Assembly (NCBI RefSeq): GCF_000003815.2
Contig: NC_049986.1
Span: forward strand, 7,403,665-7,467,664
Direction: 5' to 3'
Length of the DNA stretch: 64,000 nt
DNA from: Branchiostoma floridae
Taxonomy: Eukaryota > Chordata > Leptocardii > Amphioxiformes > Branchiostomatidae
A program made the position numbers and the translations under genes. This document shows positions 11,080 to 23,131 of the stretch, one piece after another. The notes beneath the pieces were generated by a model that was not told the origin of the DNA, ran no database searches, and saw only the letters and a program-made list of their open reading frames with translations. The first letter of the stretch is position 1, and each line of letters begins with the position of its first letter.

Positions 11080-14000
11080 TCACGGCCTCCACGGTCGTTT
11101 TGAAACCGGTCCGCTCCAGATCCCGTTGGAACCGAAGCGCCTGGTGGCACTGCCTGCAGTACCGGAATCGTTGCCCCTGATGATGGGGGCGCTTCTGATC
11201 CGTACACTGCGTTTGCTGCTCCCGGTGGGCACGTCTTCTGCGCGATTCCTCTCTGCTGCCATCCGCTGGAGCTGGGCCTGGGATAAGTTTTTTCTTAGTG
11301 TTAGAACTAGTGCTTTCATGATTTGCTCAAAGTCGTTTATGAAATCAGATATGCTTTTTCTCAGCAACAAGCAGGGGTTTCTGAATTTGCCATGCAATGA
11401 TAGATGGGAAATGAGTTACTAGTACAACAGAAGCCATCTAATTGCTTAACGGATAACCGCAAACTTCTGTTGATTCTGGAAATGTTGTAAGACAATTCAG
11501 ACTGAAGACAATTTGGATTCCAAAGAAAACAAAGCTAAGCCAAAGTCAATGAAATGATGGATTACCATGTAAGTTTATATATTGAGATATTGGAAAGGGG
11601 TTTGATGTTTAATTTTAGGGTATTCCATAGATTTATAGATATCACACACATATTAGAACGTACCTCTATCTCCCGTTTCTCAAACGTGGCGTTCATCCTC
11701 TCTAGACTGTACACTATATCAGTGGCCAGGTCCAGCGCTATGGGAAGTAAACTAACCAGCCCGCCGTAATACGTCCTTGCCTGTGGAAAATCATAGCATG
11801 AACGTGTAAAAATTTCCCTCTAAGAGTTCTGATTCTTACTCAGTCGAGACTGCCGATATTACTGGTCACCGACAGCATTTTTTTCCGAGTGACCAGGAAC
11901 TTCGTTTTAGTCGCAACCAAGATGTCGGGAAATCCCAATAGCTGTACATAACAACTAGAACCGGTATCCCAAGTACAAATTTTTCTTTGACGTCATATCC
12001 ATTGTCACCTCGGTGTTTTTATCATATTATGACAGAGATAAATCAAACCCATACTTCACAAATGTTATTACTGCAGTATCTATACCTCTGTAGTGTCCAA
12101 CTAGGTAAAGCAGATGTAACCGTTGTATATATTTTTTTTTGTTACGTGGGGAATCCTTGGATTTTACTAGTATTTAAGAAAATATATAGACTTTAAGATA
12201 CACGTACCCAATGCCATCGATGTCACCGATCTTGTGACCTTGGGAAATGCACTTTATACGACTTTCCTCACCTCACTCAGGTGAAAATGAGTACTCAGTT
12301 TCGGTTACGGGCCGTCGCTCGGATAGAACGTTAAATGGAGGTCCTGTTTTGAGAAGAGCCAAACTTCGAGCACATTAAAGAACCCGCCACACGTATCATA
12401 CTTACAATTGGGTTACCTTATGCACATCGTCATGATCGTGGGCACCCTAACGGAAGAAAAAAAGATAGACGTGTCACGGAAGCGGCAGGTCTTCATATCT
12501 ACATGACGCCCCTCACCTCTGTACAGCTGAGATGGTTGAGTTCCTGGTGAGGGAAGCCGACCCTGAGACTGGAGAAGTCGTAGTTGGGACTGAGCATGCT
12601 CCGCCACTGTTCCATCCGGGCGGCGGTCTCCGGGGTGGCGCAGGCCGAGAACACCGGGCCTTGGTTCACGGCTAACGTGCGCGGGGGAGAGAAGATGGCA
12701 TTTTAGCTGTCACAAGGCTAAGGTCACAAACCGGGGGCCGACCGGGATGTTTTAAGAAACGAAAAATCAAAATGTATACCTAGAAATATATACACAAATC
12801 GCGCCCATGAATCTTACTTTGACATTTGGTGTATTTTGGTGTATTTAGTATAATTCTTTTTCACTCCTGAAAGCTGCCCGGCCGGGCCCCGGTTTAGAAA
12901 TGCGACCGGGACCGGAAGGGACCTAAACGGTAGTTTCAAAATACATGTTGCAGTTTAATCATAGAATGGTTGGTAGATCTCTGTTCAAAAATATATCTAT
13001 CATCTTCTAAGGTTTCCAAATATTTCCAAACCATAGCACAAAAGACTAGTCATCAATTTGTGAACACTGTGCCAAAGTGTTTCTAATTAGTCAAAGCATG
13101 TTTTGTTAAAATCAAGCTGTAAACTTGCCCTGATAGTAAGTTGCAATTGTACTAAGGCCAAACTGACTTAGTTTTATGGATGACAAACGCACGCGTATTA
13201 ATTTTGGCCTGTTCTCAAAGAAACTGGCCACATGTGATCCAATAGCATCCCTGGTCAATCAGAATATTGCAAACACAAAACCATATGTATCATATTTATG
13301 GAGGACGGTCACAGATCAAGAACACGGGTTATTCCTTTATCATAGTACCCAAGATTACAGTACACTCCGCTATTCTCACCTTCTCTGAAGTCCTCCATAT
13401 CTCTGTGTAGGTTGAGGAAGATGGTGAGGATCCGTCTGTCTGTGGCGCTGACTGTGTGTTGGTCTGTGTAGGCCACGACCTGTCCTATCGTCCTGAAAAT
13501 ACACAACATCATCAATATGCAGTATGATATGAGGTCTATACAGATATAGTAGAATTTTAATAACGTTTCTTCCGGCTATGAAGTTAGGCATCCAGGTAAA
13601 CAACTGGATATAAAAACAGAGATTTACTTCCGGAATTTCCGAGTCCGGGCGTTTTAAGTGACATCAATCACTCTTCAACGTTTGATCCCTTTGTTTTCCT
13701 TAAGACTACATAAGTTTTCTCTATGTGATGAGGTAGACGTTTCGTGCAATGGGAACATTACTGTAGATATTTTCTAGTCTCTTGCCTGGTATCCAAAGTC
13801 TCTTTCCGGAGAGGACGAAAGACACTCGTCAGGTATGATATTTCTATTAGCAAAAGGTTTGTGAGGGCAACGCCCCCGTACATATTTTCACCATGTCGGT
13901 CGCCAAAAGTAAAAGGCGTCACGATTTTGAAATTTTGAAATCTGGACCTTCTGAAACGCCATTTCCTGTATTTTGAGGGGCAAAATGTGCTGGTACACCA

Positions 14001-15168
14001 CGAAAATTGGGAGACCAGACTTCGATTTACGGAGACGTTTTAGGCTCGGTTACGCTTTTGTGAAATGTTCAGGCTCGATTACGCTTTACGTGAAACGCAC
14101 TGGCCACGCTTTTCGGTAAAGTTTTCCACCCTCACTATGAACTACGTAAAATAAAACGGCTTCCCTACGAATTACGAGAAATTAAGAACGCCTACCTACG
14201 TCTTGCGTAAAAGAGCATGTAGACCCTCCTTACCTGACCGGCTCCAGCCGCTCCATGTCCGGCACCAGTTCCCGTGCTCTGTCCAGCGCTCGTGTGAAAC
14301 TTATCAGCTGGTTCTTAAACGGTCTGTACCTGTAGGGCAAAGGGTTTGTACTTATAGATTACTAAAACAATGTCACTGAACAAATGATACAACCTATAAA
14401 AAGAAAAAAAATACTTTTACTTTACACTGATTCCATTTTCCAACAGACAGTTTAACATGATTCTCGACAACGATTTCACGGCGACCACCGTAAGAGGACA
14501 CTAACGTTGTAATACACTACGTAAGAACGTCAAGAAGTATGACGAGAGGTCCATGCAAATATGTGTTAAATCTTATCCTTATGACAAATGTCCAACTTGA
14601 TCTCAATGATTTGACGTCTATCGGCATGGGGCCTGCAATACTTCAGTCACATACATCTATGTATCAATATCGTACGCTGTCCTACAACAAATGTGAATGC
14701 ACCCTTGAGCCTGCGTCACATTTCCAAACCGGGGCCCAGTCGGGCTGCTTTCGGGAACGAAAAAGACGTCGAACTACAGAAGACGTAAAGAGAATAGTCA
14801 CGGCCATCATTAATTTGTGTATATTTTTAAGTGTGCATTTCTACTTTTCGTTTCCACAAATAATAGCCCAGCCGGGCCCCGGTTTGATCATAAATGTGAC
14901 GTTAGCCTTGGGACAATGAACCATATGGATACTACTAGTATACGTACTTCTCCCTGAGTCTCTGCAGCTGTGTGTTATAGTTCCCGGCCTGTAGGCTGCC
15001 TAGCGGGGCCCTCCTGACGCTGGGCCGGGCGCTGGCGGGCCGGGCGCTGCCGGGTCTCCCCCGGGCCTCCGCGCTGCACTCCCGGGCACTCCGAGCACTG
15101 CTAGGCCGGGTCATCGCTGACTTCGCCGGCTTGATGGGCCAGTACATTGCCTCAGCTGACCCCGACAT
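11080..15168 (-). CDS. SPACA9: Sperm acrosome-associated protein 9 (ciliary microtubule inner protein)
   Basis: Seven coding exons on the minus strand, in order: 15168-14948, 14329-14234, 13492-13380, 12671-12517, 12446-12417, 11780-11664, 11277-11080; 309 residues. All junctions are GT-AG in phase. Family signatures read by eye are STDRRVL-like ATDRRILTIFLNLH, SSLRVGFPHQELNHLSC, YYGGLVSLLPIALDL, and a PWRP C-terminus like the PPWRP of vertebrate SPACA9. The family protein lies in the lumen of ciliary and sperm axonemal microtubules; this role is known for the family, not shown here. An in-frame TAG 24 nt before the ATG at 15168 supports this start. Unusual points are a Ser/Arg/Ala-rich basic N-terminal extension of about 70 residues and a 30-nt exon (GAHDHDDVHK) between the conserved HLSC and YYGG segments. 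Longer than vertebrate forms. Confidence 0.9.
12222..12405. mobile_element. SINE fragment (3' part)
   Basis: Shares TACGACTTTCCTCAC and the following AGGTG-type segment with the tRNA-headed SINE at about 37000-37242. It has the ACGTTAAATGGAGGTCC and AGCACATTAAAGAACCC blocks seen in deuterostome SINE bodies. The tRNA-related head is missing. It lies in the SPACA9 intron after the 30-nt exon. Confidence 0.55.
12726..12896. mobile_element. MITE with AAACCGGGG ends (copy A)
   Basis: Inverted ends CAAACCGGGGGCCGACCGGG and CCCGGCCGGGCCCCGGTTT flank about 130 bp without coding potential. The same family occurs at 14724-14885. Both are in SPACA9 introns. Confidence 0.6.
14724..14885. mobile_element. 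MITE with AAACCGGGG ends (copy B)
   Basis: Left end CCAAACCGGGGCCCAGTCGG and right end CAGCCGGGCCCCGGTTTG are inverted copies. It also shares GGGAACGAAAAA and TTTTCGTTTCC subterminal segments as inverted arms. Second member of the family at 12726-12896. Confidence 0.6.
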
Positions 15169-15849
15169 TTTGCTCTCCTCACAGGATACCTACAAGGGGA
15201 AGAACGTATATGTAAAGAATGTATCTGGCTATTTATACAAGCGAAGCGCTCATGCAAGTCGCGCTATCTTCTCAGGTCTTTTGTGCTGTTAAGCAGAGGT
15301 ATTTGCGTGGAGAATAACGCGGCCACACCTTTGACACCACTGAAACGTTTTCAATATCATTTGATGATCCTCAGTGCGCTGGATTTGGTGTAGTAAAAAG
15401 ATAGCTTAAGTGATATTTTCACATTCACAACCGCACTTGCATAATGTCAGAATTAATCATGACTAGACACAATAAGCGGGATCTAAACAGTTTTCTCTTC
15501 TTTCTTGTTCCCCTTGTGTGGTCACGCATAACGTATGCACTGGTAGTAGGACTAGAAAAATAGCATAGTAAGTACATGGTTAACGTTTTAGTGTCATCAA
15601 TACACGATTATCTTCTTCATTCCTCACGAAAAACGGATTATAACCCTTCACATTCCTTCATTTGACATCTAAAACACAGAAAAATCGTACTTTCTCGCTA
15701 GAATATTAGTCAGTGTGAGTTAGTAGACGCCTGTGTGTATATATAAAGCTGGTTTTACTACGAAGGAGCTACGACTCTAGGGTTGCTAGTGTGCACAGGT
15801 GGTCGTTTGGTGCGTGAGGCCTCTCACAAACCGTGGCAGCTGCAGGCTA

Positions 15850-15943
15850 CTGTATTATAATTCCGGTACTCCCGAGTCTCTTCTGTCCTCTCAGCAAATA
15901 TCTTGCCGAGAGGACAGAAGAGACCCGGAAGATATAATACAGC
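15850..15943. repeat. Foldback hairpin
   Basis: The arms GTCTCTTCTGTCCTCTC and GAGAGGACAGAAGAGAC are perfect complements. The pairing extends outward with gaps through CTGTATTATA and TATAATACAG. Likely a short MITE. Confidence 0.7.
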
Positions 15944-17244
15944 TGAATACCAGGCTAGCGTCATGTGGCTAAAGAATAGATCTCCGAGTGTTCGAGCTCC
16001 TAATTTTGGACGTCGCCCGATGTCCTCTCGACCTGACTGGGAGGCTTTTAGCGATCGTCCGATTTGCGCAGGCAGCTAGATCCTGGATGCCAGACCCCCA
16101 TCTCAATACTGTTTAGAAATAGCCAACTCTAGTATTACAGTAGAATATTGTTCATAACTGTCCATTGTCACTTGTATATCTACTATGTTTATACCATGTG
16201 CTTGCAATTAGCCCTCGGGCACGAACTTGCAAATAAACTTCTGTATAATCTTTATCGTGCTTATCAGGATGTAACTGAAATGGGGACTTATAGAATTTGC
16301 TTGGTTGCGTGTTGGTCCTAGATCCGACAAGTTGACCTGTGTAGGCTCTTTAAACAGTCTGGCATCCAGGCTAAGATCACCGAGGCCCAATGTATCTAGG
16401 TACATTTCAGGCGACAAATAAGCTCAGCTATCAAAGGATTTTGAGATACGACGACCTTCTGGCGATGAAGAAATTTGGCCGAAGGCTTTTGACGGTGTGT
16501 TCAGCACAGGTGCACAAAGACTGGTATTGTGTTTCATGTGGTGCACCTGCAGAATACGGAGCTATAAATATCCTTGGGGTCGTTAACCCCTACTGCATAA
16601 ATGGGACCTGTTAAATCTTTAAGTTATGCGTAAGGACAGACATAAGAAAGGGGATCTTTGTTGATAACCCAGCGCTTTGTTGATGATCCAGCTGGTGCTA
16701 GGCTGGTTTAAATCAGGCGGCACGAATGGGGATGATATTTGTCATGTCACTTCTTCTGCCGTTGTCAAAACAAAGAAACAGGTGTAAACATATATTCTCC
16801 AAGCAGAGGTTCGGCTTCGGCTGTTTTTTACGTGATTTGGGGGGCGTTTTGTTGGACTTTCCATCTTGTGATGTTTTCTTTATGTCTTGCTGTCTTTGCA
16901 AACGCCTAAAACACGTCCATAACAGCCGGAGCTAAAACGAAATCATACAATGATTCCAAAGGATACACATATACGTAGAAATGTATGGTGCTTGTTGGTT
17001 CCTTGATTTTTCTACATCAATACCTGTTTATGGAAAGGGATTGCTAGCAACTTACGCAACTAACTTATGTAGGAATGTCATATTAGCCTGGACACACACA
17101 TCTGACCTAACTATGCTCTTGTCAGTGTACTGTAGTAAGTTCTTTAGCGTGCTTAATATTTCCCAGCTTCAACAGAGACGTTTCGTATTGAGTGCTACAA
17201 GTTCATGTACGTTGCACATAAGCTGCATACTAGTACTCGGTTAA

Positions 17245-17402
17245 AGGCCTATCTCACTGAGCGGAGGCACTCTGGAGGCACTACAGAGGTACATTGGCGT
17301 TTGTTCACACCTTTGCTCTATTCTAACAGATTTTCTCTTGCGCATGCACTCACATGAAATCAACAGTGCCTCTAGAGTACCTCCACTCAGTGAGACAGGC
17401 AC
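17245..17402. mobile_element. MITE with TTAA flanks
   Basis: A 158-bp element whose arms (about 38 bp each, a few mismatches) contain TCTCACTGAG and GGAGGCACTCTGGAGGCACT. It is flanked by TTAA at 17241-17244 and 17403-17406. A TTAA duplication is the hallmark of piggyBac-type insertion, although a 3-bp TTA/TAA site cannot be excluded. The terminal TCTCACTG block loosely resembles the MITE at 210-458. Confidence 0.65.
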
Positions 17403-18900
17403 TTAAGACAAATCAACAAATGTCAATCCAGGTGCACCCCCCTCACGTTATGGTACCAGTCATTTTACGGTTGAAAACTTTGGAGAAAAAAATGTTGTCA
17501 AACCGGATTAGTAGTTCTGTTCAGTCATTTGTTACAAGATAATCTGTTATTTCTGTGACATTTGTTAAGCTTTAAGAAGATAATAACGGGTTATTATTTG
17601 CTCCCCAATTTTTCACTCGGAAATGAGTACATTGTGCAAAAGACGATTGGTTCCTAGGGATGCAAGCATTTCACAGACCGATTTTTTTAGGTTTCACTGA
17701 TATTGTTTTAACATTTATGAGAATCTTCTAGCTCAGACATTACGTGTCTTTTATTTAACCCTTGCCGCAACATCTGCTTGTCCCTTCGATAATAAGTATA
17801 TCATTTATTCATTTGATAATAATTGTAATCCCGATAGACCGTCAGTTTCTAGTCTGGGAGCAATTATTCAGTTATGTGTATAACGTAAAGTCCATTTCCA
17901 ATACTAGATTGAATGGCTTTAATCTGGTTGTATGTTTTATTTTTCACGGTTATGTCGAATATTAAGAAGTTTGCCTACCCCACGATGATCAAGCTTTGGT
18001 GTTGGTAGAATACTCGCCCTACATGCGGTAGGAGGAAAAAGTCAGAGGAAAAAGAATAATAAAAGACCAAAAACTTGAAATGAAATGTTGAATATTGTAA
18101 TGATATTCCAAGAAACACACGCCAAACTGCATTAAAGAACCTTGGCTTCCCACTCCAGACATCTGCTTGGAGAACACAAAGTCATCACTACGGAACGGTT
18201 TTGTAAACACCTGTCTTGACGGGACAGGTACCAGTGACGCTGTAACAACCTCTGTCAACTGAACAGCGTTCGTTGGTCAAACATTGCTGATGGGTCAGTT
18301 TGTCCGGAGCAGGTCCTGCTTGGTTGATAGTTGACCCTTACCTGTACAAATATGTAAGAACCATACCCCCTCCCAGAAAATTATAACAGACATTTTGTCA
18401 TGCTATACTCCAAATATGGTCCTACCTAATTAACATCAAGTAATCATATATAAGGTTATAGGTCACGTACAGTTGCAATATAACATTGAGAAACCATCGT
18501 TCAAAAGCGTCCAGTTTTCCCACAACATTCTAGTTGTCAGGTGTTTGCGGAAAAACGCACAGAGTTTGATTTGGAATTAAACCTATATCCTTTCCAAATT
18601 AAACGACCACCGCGACGTTTAACTAATTAAACCAGTACCGCTAAATAATCAAAGCTACCCTAGAATTAAAAATACCTTCGCTCTAATCGTGTAGATCCAC
18701 AGTAAAGCGAACCCCACCGAGCTACGTGAAGGGTTTCTTCTTTGAGTAAGAAATTTTGGTACTACTAAAGTTTGCTGAATCGATCGCGTGGTAAGGCAAT
18801 GTTTACTGTGTCTACTTCACCTGCTGACACGCTATCCTCACGTCTGCTGATTGGAATGCCAACAAACGATCCCTATCTGTTCACAAACCATTGTAATCAG

Positions 18901-19185
18901 TAAACCAATTTGCACTCACAACTGTTAGTTACTCGCCTGGACTACATAAAGTCAAATGAAAAGTGTATTCTTTGCGCTGTTGAAAACTGTACAAGATTAC
19001 GAACAATTCCAAAACACGAGCTAGAGTCAACATTACTAAAAGGTTGTTTTGCCAACACTGAAAACGTTGTCGAGGTACTAACTATTTGTTTCATTTGTCA
19101 ACAACAAACACGTCTTGAAAATACTCCTCGAGAAGATATAGTAACACCGAAAACATTGTTTTTAAACAAACAATTGTCTCTTTGA
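18901..19185 (+). pseudogene. Coding-like fragment 1 of decayed cluster
   Basis: A 94-codon stop-to-stop frame with balanced amino-acid use and three CxxC-type cysteine pairs. No exon signals and no start I trust. It is the leftmost of a series of similar fragments. I cannot assign a family; viral origin is a hypothesis only. Confidence 0.3.
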
Positions 19186-20077
19186 GATAATCTTCATCGT
19201 AAGACTAAATTTTTTCCACGGCACAGACCTATTTTTAGGTCGCGCGATTTTTTAAATGATAACGAGCGAAACTACTAAAATATTTAATACGGACACATAC
19301 ATCATTCTCTACGTGAAAGGCCAAGTGCCGAGCTACCTTTGTCCCCTGTGACAAAATGTTGTTCCTTACGGAGACTTATGGGTTTAAAGAAAGCAATGAT
19401 TAACGATGTTAGCTCTCAGGTTGTCCTACTATTCGGACAGTTGACGTAACGTTAACGTTAGTATATATACAAGCAAAGAATTTGAATATACACTGGCAAG
19501 GGGGTCACTTTTCTTGCCATTCTTCTTGCATGAGCAAAGGTTGATTCGGTTGAAGGGCGCTCTCAAAAAAACCCTGCACCTAGACAAACATGTCCACCCC
19601 TACCAAAGGGACTAAAGCACGCAAACACTTACCGCTACACAATACGCGGAAATCCTCTAAAGAAAACTAGTACTGAGGATCCGGGCGTATACCCACGCTA
19701 TCTGCTTTTCGTGATCAAGCTAGTATATCTAAAATTACTTAATCATCTTGCGGTTATACCTGCAGTATATCATAGAGTTAGGTTATATCACAGGTACCGT
19801 AAGTGATATGTTGTTGCCGTGTGTAGAACAAAAAAAAACCTCTTGAGAGCACCGACATTCAAGCCGATTCTAAAGGTACCTGTTCTTCACGAGTGGTGCA
19901 CATGAATAGGGCCTCACCGACATAGTATAGTACAAATGAGACCTTAGATTCCCCTTAACTATGCCCTAAAGCAAGCCCTTGCTTTAAGACCGAAGAACTT
20001 CAAGAAGATCACACAGCTATCGGCAACACAGCGGGGGAAAGTTTAATTATGTTCCACCGCTTTGCTGTAAATTTGGA

Positions 20078-20344
20078 TAACAGGTTCAAATGTCTTCCGA
20101 CTTAAGAAATGTTTGTTTTCGTTTCTGTCAGGAAACAAGTGTATTTAAGGTTCATCTTTTTCTCAGAGTGCATACAAAACACTCGGTTCATATTGACTTT
20201 GTAAGCAAAACACGGTATAAACAGTTCATAAAAAGTGACAGTTTTGTTGTTAATTATCTGGCTACCTCTCTCCAAGGGACCTTGCGTAATCAAATTTCGA
20301 AGAACTGGTCTGTTTATAAACATCGTTTTCAAGGTGACGGGTGA
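20078..20344 (+). pseudogene. Coding-like fragment 2 of decayed cluster
   Basis: An 84-codon frame from an ATG at 20090 to a TGA at 20344, with hydrophobic and basic residues patterned as in a folded protein. It is in a different frame from the fragments on either side. No family is recognised. Confidence 0.3.
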
Positions 20345-20457
20345 AATCACAATGGCTCAAGGTTTGGGTTTCAGAAACCAAGACGGCAAGTTCTTTCCTC
20401 ACTACGGGTGACCAAGGATTTTAACCTCCTTGGGGTGACAAATATCTTACGACATGA

Positions 20458-20685
20458 TTCGTCAACTCGACAGCACTTGCGTACAAGACGATGACACCCG
20501 GCAAAAAAATCACGTATGATGACAATATGTTTTTCTCTAAAAGAATTTCAGGCAAAATCATAGCTAGCGACGAAAGACTTAACGCCACACACAGACATCC
20601 TAACTTAGGTGACTTATTGTCACTCCATCCAAATTTTCTCACCTTTCTTGATGTTTTGCGGCGTCGCAGTCCCCAACTGTAGCGG
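20458..20685 (+). pseudogene. Coding-like fragment 3 of decayed cluster
   Basis: A stop-bounded frame of about 75 codons that overlaps another plausible frame (20609-20872), as if a frameshift separates two parts of one former gene. I infer decay; the parent protein is unknown. Confidence 0.3.
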
Positions 20686-20984
20686 ACAGTCCAACCACTC
20701 TTTACCTGTGATCAAACCTCACCTGGTTACCGTTGTGTCTATTGACGTATTACACTGTCACAGGTCCCTATCGCTAACGGTATATCACGTTACTACAGTG
20801 TGTAAGAGAGAACTCCCACCTGACAAAAGATTGGACGTCTCCTCTTGCTGTGTCGCTACGGGCGCTCCGTAAACCGGGACAGTTTGAACAGGTTGTGACA
20901 CAACTCTAATGGACAGACAATGGATACTCATGTGAGGGCCCGCGGGAATACCATCCTGTTGTGTACGCTAGCAACGGGAACTAA

Positions 20985-21245
20985 GGGCTTTGTTGTCCCG
21001 GGCACGGTTCATTTGGTAGGGGTGGCGACCCTCTCCCTTTTCGGTTCGGCTACCCCCAGCGAGTGCGTTCACTGAGTGGAATTTTTCGGGTTAAAGTAGA
21101 CAAACAAAATCCAAGGCTACGTTGGAAGGACCGTGCTATCGGGCACACAGAAGCAGTAACGTTGCTAGGTGATAATGCACGTCTTATGATATGCAATAAA
21201 TTTTGTGAACACTACTGGGTTACAGTTTTACAATTGACAAAATAA
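20985..21245 (+). pseudogene. Coding-like fragment 4 of decayed cluster
   Basis: An 86-codon frame ending at TAA 21243-21245. It looks the most protein-like of the set (glycine/proline-rich start, then mixed charged and hydrophobic residues). The same frame upstream is broken by TAA at 20982 and 20907, with coding-like residues between the stops. Confidence 0.35.
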
Positions 21246-21408
21246 ATGGTTAATTTTGCAGAACTATCTCTGCAATGTTATCCGCATTTACAATTAGCTA
21301 ATTTTGTGTACAAATGTATTGTTGATATCCCATGGGTTTTGGTGGAGGGTATGATATCCTCAATGATGTAATCAAAGTGATTGATTAAAGCAAATCAAAA
21401 AGTCAGAC

Positions 21409-21591
21409 TCAGAACACGTACTGACAGGTCACCTTGTACTTCTTATATGTTCCGCCAGAGAGGCGTTCAGGTAACATCAGAGCAGGTGCCAAACTCATTC
21501 TTCTGGGTGTGCCAATTACGTAACATTTGACGATGCTGGAGAGAACAATGCCCTTTTTAAACCAAACATATTGGTCAGCAAAGATATTCAA
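21409..21591 (-). pseudogene. Coding-like fragment 5 of decayed cluster
   Basis: A minus-strand frame ending with TGA at 21411-21409. The same frame upstream, to about 21740, stays coding-like but is interrupted by two stops near 21610-21622. Its 3' end faces that of the plus-strand fragment ending at 21245, a tail-to-tail layout. Confidence 0.35.
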
Positions 21592-21944
21592 TACCTCTGT
21601 AACTCAAATGGTCACTCAAAGAACGTCATTCGGTGCCAGCTGGCACAGGCATGTACACTTGAATAGGGTATTTATGGCAAAGGTAGACTCTTTCTTCACA
21701 TCAGTGCGTCTGACATCTGTTCCCATTGTTTCGGTCTCAGTCATACATCGCTGCCAACGTTTGTCTTGGGGCAATCACAGCGTAAAAGTGGTAATGCAGT
21801 CATATGAATGCAAGAAAACAACCTTATGTTAAGGATATCAAAGAGAATTGTTTTATGTTGCAATTTTATACTTTATATTCGTACACAAAATAAAGCGCGT
21901 AATACCAACAAGCTTTCAATCAGTCCTCTGATCCTTATCAAGTT

Positions 21945-22033
21945 GATATCATATCATATCATATCATATCATATCATATCATATCATATCATATCATATC
22001 ATATCATATCATATCATATCATATCATATCATA
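21945..22033. repeat. (ATATC)n pentanucleotide microsatellite
   Basis: About 17 uninterrupted copies of a 5-bp unit, followed by unique sequence. Confidence 0.97.
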
Positions 22034-22270
22034 TTGGTTTGTTTGAACTTTATTTGCCTTGTCCCCACTGATGAGTCATGTACTATGATGTAGTAAAACA
22101 CATAAACATACGTACTGGAGAAATTACTACACATGTAGTAAGTAAAAACAATTAAAAATCACAAATTTGTCGATAAACTAAACCTATCGAACATAAATAC
22201 AACAAATTGGTAACAAAACAAAGAAACTGTCGATCAATCAATTTAATCATTGGAATCTTTATTTGTTTGC

Positions 22271-22471
22271 TTATGCAAGACACTCGCTTCTGTGATTTTC
22301 TTCGCAGTATTTCCTCCATAAGTAAAAACCAAAACCATCTTTCCTTTTTGTTGTTTGTCTTGTATTGTCGACATTAGACTTATGACAATGACAATGAGAA
22401 TGCTTTATTTGTAAAACATCGATATCGCAGCCTATAGGATTGTGCGATAAGTTACAAGGGGTAGTGCTCAC
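22271..22471 (-). pseudogene. Coding-like fragment 6 of decayed cluster
   Basis: A 66-codon minus-strand frame rich in Cys, His and Lys, ending in TAA. The His/Cys spacing could bind metal, but no known finger pattern fits. No family is recognised. Confidence 0.3.
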
Positions 22472-22590
22472 TTAAAACATCTATAAACAAAGAATAAAAT
22501 GCGTTCAAATCACTTTGAAAACGCAAGAAAACACTCTAGGTAATTTAATTGGATTATTGCGGTCTCAAATCCAATATGGGTTCGAATTGA

Positions 22591-22752
22591 TCATGAGTTC
22601 TTTGAATTTGAGAAATCGCCTTTTACCCTCATTTGCGGGTGTTTTGCCATAGTATTTTGCAAAGGTGTCCTATCATAACGTCCTTGTCTAGATCTAGCCA
22701 CATTTTTCGCTTCGCAAATGTCTGATACAAGAGAAATTATGAAAGAAAACAA
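22591..22752 (-). pseudogene. Coding-like fragment 7 of decayed cluster
   Basis: A minus-strand stop-bounded frame of about 53 codons, basic and polar, lying between fragments 6 and 8 on the same strand. Confidence 0.25.
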
Positions 22753-22864
22753 TTAATCAACAATATTATTACTACATCTATGAAGGTAAGACACCCAACA
22801 AGACAACGCTTCAAAATACAAAAGTTGTTCAAACAACTCAATAACAAGTTTTTAAATGGACGTT

Positions 22865-23131
22865 TCAGTCACTGTCTATAAAGACATCACATGCTGTTGC
22901 CTGAAATGTCTGACCGTTTGCAAAGCTATCTGATTGGGTAAGTTTCGTATTGAATAAAGTTTTACCTAGCTTCATAGCCACACATGTAACAAATATTGTA
23001 TTAAGAAATAAGCGATCATTTGAAATTACAAATGTTTTATCATTGAACAGGTGACACAACAGATTCCAAAACGTTTCGTCACCATTTTTATTTAATTCTT
23101 CGGCATTGTTATCTTCCTCATCACAGTTCAC
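22865..23131 (-). pseudogene. Coding-like fragment 8 of decayed cluster
   Basis: An 89-codon minus-strand frame with an acidic N-terminal part followed by a hydrophobic, well-patterned stretch. It ends in TGA at 22867-22865. No splice-site pair links it convincingly to fragments 6 or 7. Confidence 0.35.

Larger units (their letters stand above)
15193..18900. other. Intergenic upstream of SPACA9
   Basis: No gene I can support. It holds a foldback hairpin (15850-15943), a MITE (17245-17402) and otherwise unremarkable AT-rich DNA. A minus-strand 50-codon frame at 18188-18337 is rich in cysteine but cannot be assigned. Confidence 0.5.
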
